A stretch of DNA of 64,000 bases from Solenopsis invicta. Taxonomy: Eukaryota; Arthropoda; Insecta; Hymenoptera; Formicidae. Below the pieces are notes generated by a model that did no database searches, was not told the DNA's origin, and was given only the letters and a program-made list of their open reading frames with translations. The stretch spans positions 32,939,275 through 33,003,274 of the forward strand of contig NC_052664.1 in the NCBI RefSeq assembly GCF_016802725.1, in the 5' to 3' direction. Positions 44,664 to 56,951 of the stretch are shown one piece after another. Each line of letters starts with the position of its first letter. Position 1 is the first letter of the stretch. Made by a program: the position numbers and the translations under genes.

Positions 44664-47070
44664 TATATACACGTACGTTGTACACTACGCACCAAAATTA
44701 AAGCATCATCGAATCACTCGATGATCAAATTCTTGTAATGTTGAGAGAAAAAACTTGATTCAAACAGCATTTGAAAGCTGATTTGAGACTTTTGAAATGC
44801 TTCCAAAAATATCGTTATCGAAATCTTATTGTTAATCATCATATTTTGAAAGTTGCATACATTTCAATTTTATCAATTTTTCGATCAATTTGAAATCGTA
44901 TAATATATTGTAATCGTATGTATTATTGCATACAGATCGATGACCGACTCCAAGTTATTAACGATAACGACCAAGTACGATACAGAAATTGGTAACAGAT
45001 GTAGAATGGTGGAGCAACTTGGCGAAGAATATAAATCAGACAAACGGGATAAATACAACTTGGAGGTGATTTTTCTATACACATATATAATATGTATACA
45101 GGGTGTCCCGTAATGCTTCATAAATATTTCAGGGATTGAAAGAGGATGAAATTTTGAACTAAAAGTTTCTTTGCCCATTTTGGCTCAGATCATTATTTAC
45201 CGACTTATTAACGGTTAAAGTTGATCAATCAGATTGCGCTCAGCCGAAGCGCCCAGAAGCGTAGCGTGCCGTGGGGCTCCTCGCGCTTACTGTAAACATT
45301 CTCCCGATTAAAATGTTATTCTAATTCTTCATATTAATAAATAAATAAATCAATAAATAAATCAATAAATAAATCAATAGGTAAGTAAATAATTAAATAA
45401 ATAGGTAAATGAGTAAAAATAAATTGCAATTGAAAATTTATCTAATTTTTGAATATTTTTGATTTTTTTTATTATTTATTTATTTATTCGTTTGCTTAAT
45501 TCAATTATTTAATCCATTTGTTCATTAAGTTACTTAATTTCCATGGCTAACCTCGTAGCGATGGGGAAAAATTAACTACAAGATGTTTGTCATGGGTATA
45601 AAAGAAGATTATTGGAAAAAAACATTAACAAAATAAATTGTATAATAAATAGTTTGTTAAACATATTCTTCAAAAAAATGTAAAGAATTAACATAAAATA
45701 AATATAGCAATGACATAATTTAGAAACAAATTGTGGAAACACATTTCTTCAGTAAAATTAACATTAATAATGTCGACACGTGCCTTTTATTAATGTAGCT
45801 TAGAATTTACATTTCAAATCTACTGTTTGGTACATAATAAAATATGTATGTTAAATTTTACAAAAAATTGTTTACTGTGTAACGAAAAGATGAAAGTGAC
45901 AATTGAGAATTTAATTAATTACGTATTCGTAAATTTTAATTGTACGTTTAATTTTAATTGTACGTTTATAACGTGATCAAATTATAAAAAAAAAGGTAGA
46001 ATTGTATGTTACACATCAATATTAAGATGCTAACAAAAAATAATCAAAATAAATTGTTTACAAGCAATTTGTTAAACAGTTTCTCTTCAAACAAATTAAA
46101 CAGTTTTTTATAAATCTAATTTTAAATAAAAACGGATAGCTTTATCGGTTTCTATAACAATAAAACAAAATAATCATGCGTGATACATGTCAAAACATTT
46201 TTTTGAAGAATATGTTTAACAAACTATTTATTATACAGTTTATTTTGTTAATGTTTTTTTCCAATAATCTTCTTTTATACCCATGACAAACATCTTGTAG
46301 TTAATTTTTCCCCATCGCTACGAGGTTAGCCATGGAAATTAAGTAACTTAATGAACAAATGGATTAAATAATTGAATTAAGCAAACGAATAAATAAATAA
46401 ATAATAAAAAGAATCAAAAATATTCAAAAATTAGATAAATTTTCAATTGCAATTTATTTTTACTCATTTACCTATTTATTTAATTATTTACTTACCTATT
46501 GATTTATTTATTGATTTATTTATTGATTTATTTATTTATTAATATGAAGAATTAGAATAACATTTTAATCGGGAGAATGTTTACAGTAAGCGCGAGGAGC
46601 CCCACGGCACGCTACGCTTCTGGGCGCTTCGGCTGAGCGCAATCTGATTGATCAACTTTAACCGTTAATAAGTCGGTAAATAATGATCTGAGCCAAAATG
46701 GGCAAAGAAACTTTTAGTTCAAAATTTCATCCTCTTTCAATCCCTGAAATATTTATGAAGCATTACGGGACACCCTGTATATCTACAATATATAATTCAT
46801 GCATTTACGCGCGCGCGTAATCTATTGCGGAAAAAAATTGTATCGTGGCGATTTAATTCGTTGCGCGCTTATTCATTGCAGAAAGAAATGAAGCGACAAG
46901 AAGAGATATATTCTATTTTAAAAGAAAAACCTAGAGTTACACGTTTCTACGAATCTTTAGCTACGACCGAGCAAGAACGCTCCGTAAGAATTATTCAAAG
47001 CTGGTGGCGCAAGATCTTTTTGGAGCATAGAAAAAGAAAAGAAGAAATTGAAAAAGAAAAGAATGTTTAA
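41702..47070 (+). CDS. dynein regulatory complex DRC10/DRC9-like coiled-coil IQ protein
   Basis: Exons: 41702-41713 (tentative first exon, MELA), 41799-41925, 42102-42190, 42429-42630, 43388-43523, 44445-44594, 44936-45065 and 46882-47070. All phases agree, for about 344 residues. LSAILTTDEINIINDILLCN near the start resembles the N-terminal motif of DRC10 (IQCD). The rest is largely coiled coil (QSALENVIDDLESLKDTNTK, EMKRQEEIYSILKEK) and ends with an IQ motif, RIIQSWWRKIFLEHRKRK (about residues 318-335). DRC9 and DRC10 sit next to each other in the axonemal nexin-dynein link and control motility, so sperm or ciliated-neuron expression is expected. Exon 3 uses an unusual donor, GTTGTT. Intron 7 contains a 1.68-kb foldback element. 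The start codon and the choice between DRC10 and DRC9 are the least certain points. AATAAA at 47685. Confidence 0.75.
45099..46777. mobile_element. 1.68-kb foldback element (CAGGGTGTCCCG ends, TA target)
   Basis: CAGGGTGTCCCGTAATGCTT and exact inverse, flanked by TA on both sides. The left (45099-45680) and right (46195-46777) arms are nearly identical inverse copies, including TAAT, AATAAATC runs and AACCTCGTAGCGATGGGG. The central ~510 bp is unpaired, AT-rich and non-coding. TA target and end sequence fit a Tc1/mariner-related non-autonomous element. It fills most of intron 7 of the DRC-like gene. Confidence 0.85.
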
Positions 47071-47835
47071 TAACACACAATGTTTGTATTTATCCTATCG
47101 ATCCTATTTGAGAAAATCCATATTATACGCGTGAAGTTTGATTCAATTCATTCAATCATCCATCATAATAGTAATTGATTTTCTTCCTTTGTTCTCTAAT
47201 GGCGGATATTTCAAAAATTTTTTGCAATTAAAAAAATCTTTAAATATTAGAAGAAAGAATGACGAAAGAAACTCGAAACGTATTTTGTTTCGTTTATTGA
47301 ATCAACCTAAATTATTATTTACATTTCTCGTATAGTATTAGCTTTACAATAATTCTTTACTTCTTTCATTTTAGGTACAGCATTTTCAATAATACAAGTA
47401 ATTAAATCTTGGTACGAAGTTACATGAACATAGTACATGTCTTGAACATTATTAAGTAGAAGTATGCTATGTAATAAACATAATTATATATCTATGTAAT
47501 AGGTAGAACTTTATTACGCGATCGTCATTGATATTAATATTGTCGAAACAGGCAACTGAACGAGTATATACGGATCTTGAATTGAAATTTCTCTTTCAAT
47601 CTCCATATATATACGTATATAATTATTTTACCGAGAACATTCCGTACACTTCTGTAAATTGGTATAAGATACACTTTAATGACGAATAAATAGCAAAAAA
47701 GAAAAAAAACCTATAATTCCTGAGTAATAAAGTTTAAAAAATATTGTTGTAAATTAAAATTTTATAATGTAAATTGTTATGTAAATACTTAATATAAATT
47801 CGATGCTATTGCTTGAAACAAATGTGTAATTAAGG

Positions 47836-47870
<35 letters not shown>

Positions 47871-50739
47871 CACAACTATGTTGAATTACGAATTCTTTCT
47901 TCTTACTATACACACGATGAAAACAAGTTGACATTTTCACGTTTGATAGCATAAATACGCCGCCAAGTCCACAGCGACATACTTTATATCCAAAACATTT
48001 TTTTCGATTTTAATAAATAAAAAATTTTAAATAGTTAAAAATTGTGTCAGTTGAATCAAGTGAAGGAGGGACAGTTTATCTATCGATCAATTATTTACGA
48101 AAAAAAAGAATTCATTCGATTTTTCATTTTCGGTAATGTCATTCGATATAGCTATAATGGACCTTGATATAAATGACATAATAAAATATTTAAAAGTTGA
48201 CTTTATTCGAAGTAGTTTTAAAAAACAAAAATCTTTAACAGATATTTACGCGCATATCTTGTGAAAAATTCAGGCTTTCGTATATTACGTTCAGTCGTTT
48301 AGATTTATCTCACACTTTTTGATATATAATAATATAAATTATGTACGATCAACTATTCATCACGCGCGATTGTATGTATATATATATAATATATATGTCC
48401 ATGTTGTTTTTTACATTGCTGGAACGGTTTGAAAATATTTTTGCACGTTGACAATATTTGCCATTTACGATCACACATTCGACACAATATACAGATAGAT
48501 ATTTATAATTAAAGAAATCTTATTGTAAACATGCAATATTATTTAATCGATGCGTGCGTTCACGTGCGCGGCGTGAAAATTTGAAAATTTAATCGACAGA
48601 TACATACGCGAGATTACACTTTTTACAAAAAGTTACGTCTAAACTTCGCGCTTGTGTACGTATCATCTAATTGTAAGAGATATTACAGAATACATCACAC
48701 CAAGACGTGTTCTAATCTTTTCGTCGTTTAATCACCGTAATAATAGTATAATAGTCAATGCAATATACATGCATATATAGATAAAAGAAATTACAACTTT
48801 GAGACACCGAGAGTAAAATTGTTTTTAGCGGTAATATCGATAAATCGTTTCGAAATAATTTTGTCTGTAAAAAATTATTAATTTTCTAAAGAATGAGATT
48901 CAAATCAGAATCAAATAATCATTTGATATTCGGAAATTATGTGTATGATTCTAATATTAATTTTTTATTACAAAATAACATCAAGGTATAAAATGCTTAA
49001 AAAAAATGTAAGTTTTATTTTGCATAAAGGCAATGTTTATTCTTTATTTTATTTATTTTACTTCGATTATACCCTCTATTCATTTCAAGAGTTATACTTT
49101 CTTTTAAAAAATAAATCATTGGAAATCATGGTGTTAAATATTGAATTATATCATCAGTAATTTTACTCCGATGTATAAAATAAACATGTGATTTTTAAGT
49201 AAATTAGATGAAACAAATGGAATAAACAGATACAGCCTTGGACAAAATTATTAGGTAGCTATATTTTTTCCGTTTATTTGGAATTGTTTTATTTGTAATA
49301 TCCATTTCATACGTTGATTATTTTATACACGAGTTTAAAGGGCTTTAGAAACGATTTAACGGATAAGTAACATTTTTATTTCTGTTTAAATCCTTCCAGT
49401 TAAAAATACTTGAAAAAAATTTAACGTGCCTAATATTTTTGGTCTAGGCTATATATTGGAACGACGTAAAATTTTAAGATAAGTGGAATTTCAGATTAAT
49501 ATTACACATCATTATCCTTAAGAGATACTCTCAAATGTCATAAATGCACGGTACGAGATTTAGTTTGCAAAAGGTAATTATCGTAACAAGTTTTTATATA
49601 TTTCATAAAGATTATTCACACGCGAATATCATTTCTTAACATTACTAACAACCAATATACACAGGTGCAAAAATTGTGAGATTGATGTGTGTGTGTGTGT
49701 GTGTGCACACACACATACACACACTCACTCACATGTGTGTATAGTATTTTTTAAAATAAATTTGAATCAATTTTCTTTGTAAGTGCACCTCTTTCCAAAA
49801 TTTAATAAATTTAGTAAATATATGTCAATTTTTTAAGCAATGATCAAGATTAAATTTTCATTAAACAAGAGTGCACTAATTTGAAAATTGAAAAACAAGA
49901 GCTTATTAATTATATTATAGATAAATGTTAAACGTTGCACAACTTTATAATTAGGCCTTCAACGAGTAGCCAACTTGAAAGTGATTAAAAAATGCTTTCG
50001 TACTCTATTCGAGACCTATCGTTCCTTTTCGTTCTACTGATACTCTCATATTTTCTATAATGTGTAATTATTATAATATCTCCAAATGTTACATATTATT
50101 TCAAAAACTTAATTGAAGATGGATGGTCACATTAAGATACTATGTGCAAATATTCTAAAGAGAAGAAAGACTATTATTTTATATTATGTAGCTGAGTAAT
50201 TTCACGCGCGCGTGTTTTACACAATTGGTATAAGAATTCATATTTCTTATCAAAGGCTTCGTCTTAGTTTACTCTTTGCTCGCAAAAGTGCTAATCTTTT
50301 AAAAATTCTATTTTAGAAATACACTAAAACATAAAAAAAAAACTTTATAAACTAGAAAAGTACAAGTGTAAAGCATACTTCTCTACTCATGTACGAGAAA
50401 ATTGTAAAATAATTTTCTATACAGTGGAAGATCGCTATGTTAGTTAAATTACATTCGGATAATACAAAGAGATCGTTTCGATCGAGACTATTTGAATAAA
50501 TACAACGTAATAACGATTTCTAGAGATACAGAATATACAAAAAAAAAAATTTATAACTTATAACGTTATAATTTAGGTATCAATATACGTTATAAATTAC
50601 GTTATAACATATACCAATTACCACCTATTTTATCAAGACAATCAAGACAACTTATAAGCTATGTTAAAGTAGAGATCCGGTACTACAAATATGAATTCAA
50701 TGTCTGTGTAACAGATTTTCCATGGTGAGTTTATTCAGT
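47071..50739. other. long gene-free stretch
   Basis: No conserved coding sequence. It contains the 3' end of the DRC-like transcript, a TC repeat (47837-47870), an imperfect GT/AC palindromic repeat (49686-49740) and otherwise AT-rich sequence. If the alternative last exon of Csp (50740-50807) is real, part of this may be Csp 3' UTR on the minus strand. Confidence 0.5.
49686..49740. repeat. palindromic (GT)n/(AC)n simple repeat
   Basis: GTGTGTGTGTGTGT is followed directly by CACACACACATACACAC, so the two halves can pair. Confidence 0.85.
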
Positions 50740-50807
50740 CTACCATCTGGTTGGTCCGGTGTCACTTGTAGGTGCATTGGCTCCTATGAATGGATTTGTG
50801 GCAGCCG
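50740..50807 (-). CDS. candidate alternative last exon of Csp
   Basis: On the minus strand a good acceptor (pyrimidine tract with CTAAT branch-like site, then CAATGTAG) at 50808-50809 opens a 22-codon frame to TAG at 50740. It encodes AATNPFIGANAPTSDTGPTRW after the split Ala codon. It is phase 1. The annotated last exon of Csp contains an internal donor (GGCG|GTGAAC at 53391) that is also phase 1, so splicing the two would replace the final 13 residues with 22 others and give a 240-residue isoform. CSP genes are known to be alternatively spliced at the C-terminus in Drosophila. No transcript evidence is available here. Confidence 0.4.
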
Positions 50808-53350
50808 CTACATTGAAATATCTTATTAGTGATAAAACAAACGAGAGATTAAAAAAAAATCTTATTTATTTTACTATCGTCAGCACATGCTTTTATATGA
50901 TGAAATATGATATTATATTATCATCAATATTATCAGATAATTAGAGTATCGTATTTTTTACAAGTAAAAATAGTAAAAGTAAATATGAGTGTAATTTATT
51001 ATTACAACTGATAATTTCAATACTTTTGAATTAAAGACTTTGTAAAGAAATTTGGAATTTTTTATTAAATTCTACGAAATAATATAAATTATTTATAAAA
51101 TATAAAGAAAAGAATGTGTGCACGTAATACATACGCAATATATTAGACGTACAAAATAATTTGCTGCCTTTTTTCATAAAATTCCAAGCTTATTCATAAA
51201 AAGTTAAATAGAGGTTTAACGTTTAAAATAGTTTTCATTAATTTCTGTGATCCGTTTATCGAGCGGCTGACAAATACCACCGCGAAAAAAAACTTGATGG
51301 TTTCGAATAGTTTTCAAAATTTTCAATCTCTCTCACTGTCTTTTAAAATATGTATTATAGTGATGTCGAGGCGGTTCGCGAGAACAGATGGTAAAGTCTG
51401 GGAAAAATCTGCACGAAGAAAACTTTCCCAATCGAAATGACGTCTTTCGTCTTTTCGCGACACGTGACCGAATGTTGTCGTATTGCAAAATGAAATCTCC
51501 ACTCCGAAACATTTGATACCACTTTTTGCACGTTTCGTGAGACAGCGGATTAAAATACTTTCATGTCTTCAGCAATATTATTTTTTAATGAAATGCGAAA
51601 AAATGCCTCAAATGCTGTTTTTCCACGGATGCCCACGTGTTCACTGCTGTTTCGTAAAGCTATATCGCCTGCGTCGCCAAGATATTATATAGTGTTTTGA
51701 AAACATAGAGATCCACACTTGTGTGCAAAAGAGTGGAAAAATATTTAATTTTACAGTTACAAGACACCGAATGTATAAAAAGGCACTGAATTGATTTGTA
51801 CATCCAATACACACACATACGCATGCACGTACGCACGTACAAACACGCTTATATCACACACATCTTTTTGTTCTCATTACTAATGGTATTGTACAAGAAG
51901 TTTTATAAAAAAGTATATATATATATATATATATATATGTGTATATACACATTTAATGTAATGTTTAAATTAAATATTTAAATTGGAATATGATATGTGT
52001 ATACTAATAACTACATGCACGCACGCAGTGATACGGAAAAAGTTATTTAAAATAACAATGTATACATTTCTTTTTCGTAAGTGCAACATGTATAAGTCTT
52101 TTTTAAATAAAAACTTGTGTGATCCCAGAAAAAAATAGATATAAAGAAAAAAAATATATTAAGATTGCAACTGGATAATAATTTACATTTTTAACTTTTG
52201 AAAGCAAATAAAAAAAGAAATGCTTTAACGATAGATTTGTCGGTGGCTAATTTAAAATCAATTTTTTTTGCTACGTTGAAAATATCGAAGCATCAATAAT
52301 AATTAGACTTTAAATAAACAAAACTATTTTCTTTTATTGATTTTAAATGAAATTTAGTTTAAAAGAAAATTTAAGAGACGATTCGACAGAGATAAATAAT
52401 TGGATATTGAATAGATGTTTTTTAGTAGTTATGCTAGGAAAAGAAAAAAACAAGTTAGTTTGTCATTAAAAAGATATCTCTAATGATATTGAAACACCAA
52501 AAACATCTTTTTTATTGATTTTTCTCAAAAGTCAATTTAGAGTCGATCTTTCCTAGCGAATATGCATTATTTTCTTTTCCGTATATAAATTTTGCAGTTT
52601 AGGAATTACGGATATTTCGACGAGCTAAACAGTATTATTAAGCGTATTCCTATTTCTTTGATATGTATATTTATATTACACGTTTTTATTTGAATATATA
52701 CAGTTATTCACGGGAATTTACGATAAAATAATTAACTAAAGCATACATTCGTAAGTAACTAATTTGTTCACTACATTAATTATATGAAGAATCGCTGTGA
52801 AATGTGAAGCTCTTTGAAAAACTCAATATTATTTTTCTGAAGATTAAAACGCGTTAGCATTTTCTTATTAAGAACAGAGATCTCCGCTTGATCTCTGTGG
52901 AAGAGCACGCACTATCTTTCCAACACAGTTTTAATAATTTCTAATTGTGGCAAACTAGTGGATAATTTTGCCATATATAAAAAAAAACTAAATATTAAAA
53001 GATATCGCTAAAGTTCTACATTCCGTTTGGTTAGAATGTAAAGAAGTTACAATTATCGTAGTTTTATACACCTTTCGACAATGACTTTAAAATTAAAATT
53101 TTTTAAGTAACCATACTTACTAAAGTATGTAACTAACATAATTGGCATAATTAAAAAAATTATTTCAGAATTTTTATCAATGTCTTTTTCAACGTTTACT
53201 AAAATCGCTATCCATGTGAAAAAGTGATAAAATAATTAATTAACAACAAGAGTGGGCAAGAAAGAAGTAGAATGAATGATTTTGGATGAGAGATGTGGTT
53301 TGAATAATCAATATGCAAAAGATAAAACTCATAATATGCATTTTCTACAT
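50808..53350. other. probable Csp 3' UTR or last intron
   Basis: No gene seen on either strand. It contains a short AT repeat (51917-51938) and low-complexity AT-rich sequence. It is 3' of the annotated Csp stop and would be the last intron of the alternative isoform. Confidence 0.4.
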
Positions 53351-55331
53351 TCAAGAACTCGTAATACCAGTGGTATAAATCACACGTTCACCGCCGCTGT
53401 TCAGATTCGTGCTTTCGTTAACCGTTGTCGCTGGTGCCGCTGATCCTGGTGCAGGCATGGCAAATATTGGTTGTTGTATATTAGAAGCATTTTGCGACGC
53501 ACCACTTTGAGGTTGAGATGTCACAGCGTCATCGTCGCTTTCGTCTTCCTGTGAAAGTATATTTTGGACATCGAAAAATATCAGAGTTTGGCGAGTTTAG
53601 CGCGTAATTACTCGTAACACCGTTACCCGTAAAGAGAGTCACCTTTTTCGATAACAATCGTTACTTTTTTTCCATCTGTAACGGTAATGGTAATGGTAAC
53701 GTCGTTACATTTCAACAACATAACAATATTACAAATTCAACCATCTTTTTCATTAGTTTACTTCCCTTATCTTTGCTTAATTTAATAGCACGCACTTGTT
53801 TAGTACGCAAATATGTACAGTAATCGACGTGCCAGATCAAAGCCATTAACTCCGTTAAATGCAATTGTATATTTTATTTATTTTCATATGTTTATAACAC
53901 ATATTTTAAATATTAAAAAAATATTTTTATTAAAAAAATATTTTGTATCTAACGTTTTATGCTGTATTCCGACAATCATTGACAGTACTGAAAGTATACG
54001 TATATGTACGCAACGAAAAGTATAATGTAAACTATAGATTTTCTGTGATGGCAATGAATATGGAATCCAGTCTTAATTCTTTATTGCAAAGTGCGCGCTT
54101 TTAAAAACAATGAAACTTTTTAATAAAATTTCTGTTTGTAAATTACAGTCAAAATGTTTATAGAGTATACTCTAAAAAAGAAAAAAAATATTAATATAAA
54201 AAATTAGAAGAATTATCAGATAAACTTAACACGAAGAAAAGCTTGCTGTGTAGAGATTAATTTAAAAAGTAATAAGTTAATTATTACATTTAATACTGGT
54301 TATTGAATAATGTAACTTTGAAATCTAACATCTTACAGTTTAGCATTACAAAAACGAATCGTTACTTTTTAAAATTAGTAATGAATAACTGTAACAAGTT
54401 GCTTTTTACAAAAAAGTAATAGTAACGGTAACGCTTAACATTTCCAATTCTGAAAAATACAATATCTTTCATTAAACCATTTGAAATAAATTTTATATTT
54501 GTTGCACAAGTAATAAGAATATATTAATATTAATTTTGATGTCATAAATCATATTTTTTCATCGTAAATCCTTTCTTTCTCTTGCAATTATAAAATATCG
54601 AATAAAGAATTATACTCGTAAGAATGTCTCTCTAAATATTTTAAAAGATTTTAAGAGGTGATTCTTCACATTAATTCAAGATGACAACTTTATATCTGAC
54701 ATCCGATTAAATTCAAATTGCAGCTTAGTTTCAAAGGTACAGGGTGTTAAAGTTAAAGAAAAAATTGCGGTTTTTTCAAAATTTTGAAAACTACTCGATA
54801 TACTTTACTCTATGTACTTCAGATTGTTAATTATAATCTAAAAATTCGTCAATTTAACGCAATCAAATATAAATTTGACATTTCGTATCTAAAATTATAT
54901 TGACTGTAACATTTTTCTAAAATTATTCTTATATGTGTAAATATACGTAATAATTTGTTACATTTTTGAATATTTATTTCAATTCAGTTGTTAAATAATC
55001 TCAATTTTATCTACATAGTACCTACCATTTTACGTTCATACCAAGTCAACTTGCTTGAGTGACGTGTTTGAGATAATACACGTAAAAGGATTGTAATAAA
55101 GATGACGAATTTTACAATAAAAAAAAAAATATTATTATATAAATATTAAAATAATATTATATAATATTATTGTAAATTTACTTAAGATTTTCAAACTAGC
55201 GCAACTTATTGGAATTGAAGAAATATACCTAGTATGAAATTATAAAACAAATAAACGGAAAGAAATACGTAATTGCTTCTTTTACTTGGAAGCATTTGTT
55301 TTCTCTCTCCCTCTCTTTCTCTTTTCCTCCA

Positions 55332-55380
<49 letters not shown>

Positions 55381-56878
55381 TGTGTAATTACTACGATACA
55401 TGCCTATTTCAATAAATTTGTTGTCAATATATTTTCTGATTAATACGTGACACAATTTCTTGATCTCAAATAGGAATGCATTATTAAAATAAAAATAAAT
55501 ATAAAAAAAACATTTCATTGAAAGAATGAGTATTTTATGACGTTTCACGTTTAAGAAATTCATATCTTTATGTATTAAAAAGGTTTAAAGTGTTAATCGT
55601 TAAGATGTAAAAAATTTTACAAATTATTATCACGTTCAAATTCTATATACGTTACAATATGTTATAATATTTAATAAGAACGAATCCACTTAAGAATTTG
55701 CCATTTTGAATAACTACAAATACATCATGCATTTGTGCAGAAATATATGGACGCTACGATAATTCATCTTTTGCACTGTTGACTAAAGGAAAGTAGCAGT
55801 GAGCGCGAATATTAAATAAAAAATGATTAAGAAATCTACCATTGTGCATTGCGCAAAATCTGTGCGAAATCGTTCCGACATAATGTTCGAACAAGAACAA
55901 AAATAGAAAGCAATATTTACGATTAATCATAGCAAAAAAAAAAAAAGAAAAATAACTCAAACTTCAAGCATTGTGAAAACTTACCTTGCCAAAACCTCGC
56001 GGTTGATCTGTCACAACACCCTCTGGATTCAGGTTCCGCTATAATACAATAATAACATAAACAAAACCGCTAAACTATGTAAGACTTTCTGTAAAACGAA
56101 ACGTAACATGCGTAACGATAAGGATTCATGCACTTTCAGTTTGTGCTGCGTCAGACAAATGACAGATATACAACGATTGATGAGAATTTACTAAACAAAC
56201 ATAATTTTCTATATATGAAAGTGTGATGAATTAAATAAACTAGCAACAATAATGTTAAAATTAAATTTATGTACCGCGTATGTGCGAAAAATATTTTTTT
56301 AATTAAAAAGCACAGAAAATTTTATTTAATGCTATTTATGTACAAGAACGATGTCTCATTTCAATTGTATATCGATACAATTGTATACAGGAACAAACTA
56401 TCAATGTATAAAGCCAGGCGTGTATCTACATGTATGTATGTGTCGTGAGATATCATCAAATTTATAATGGAAAAGAGAATAATCGTTCACAAAAAATGTC
56501 AAAACACAAAATGTAGAAAAATATTAAATAAACAAAAATTTTAATTCAAATTACAAAAGAAGTTATATAAATATAAGATCGCATTCATTACTTTCGTAGA
56601 ACGTCATGTATTTTTACATGTATTTTGATGGCTGCGAATAAAACAACTCGCTGGCATATAAAATCTTACGTTTAATAATATATATCAAGATTATAAAAGC
56701 GACGTAAATATGTTATTAATTTCTCTAATTAATTGAAATTATTTTCCTAAAAAGTAAAGTGTTTAAGAGAAAATTTTACACACTTGTATATTTATTTACA
56801 TCGATATTGTACATTTTTTTCATGAAAAATATTTTTTCATTATACCACCAAGTTCAGAAACTTCTCTTTGGTGCGTGC

Positions 56879-56951
<73 letters not shown>

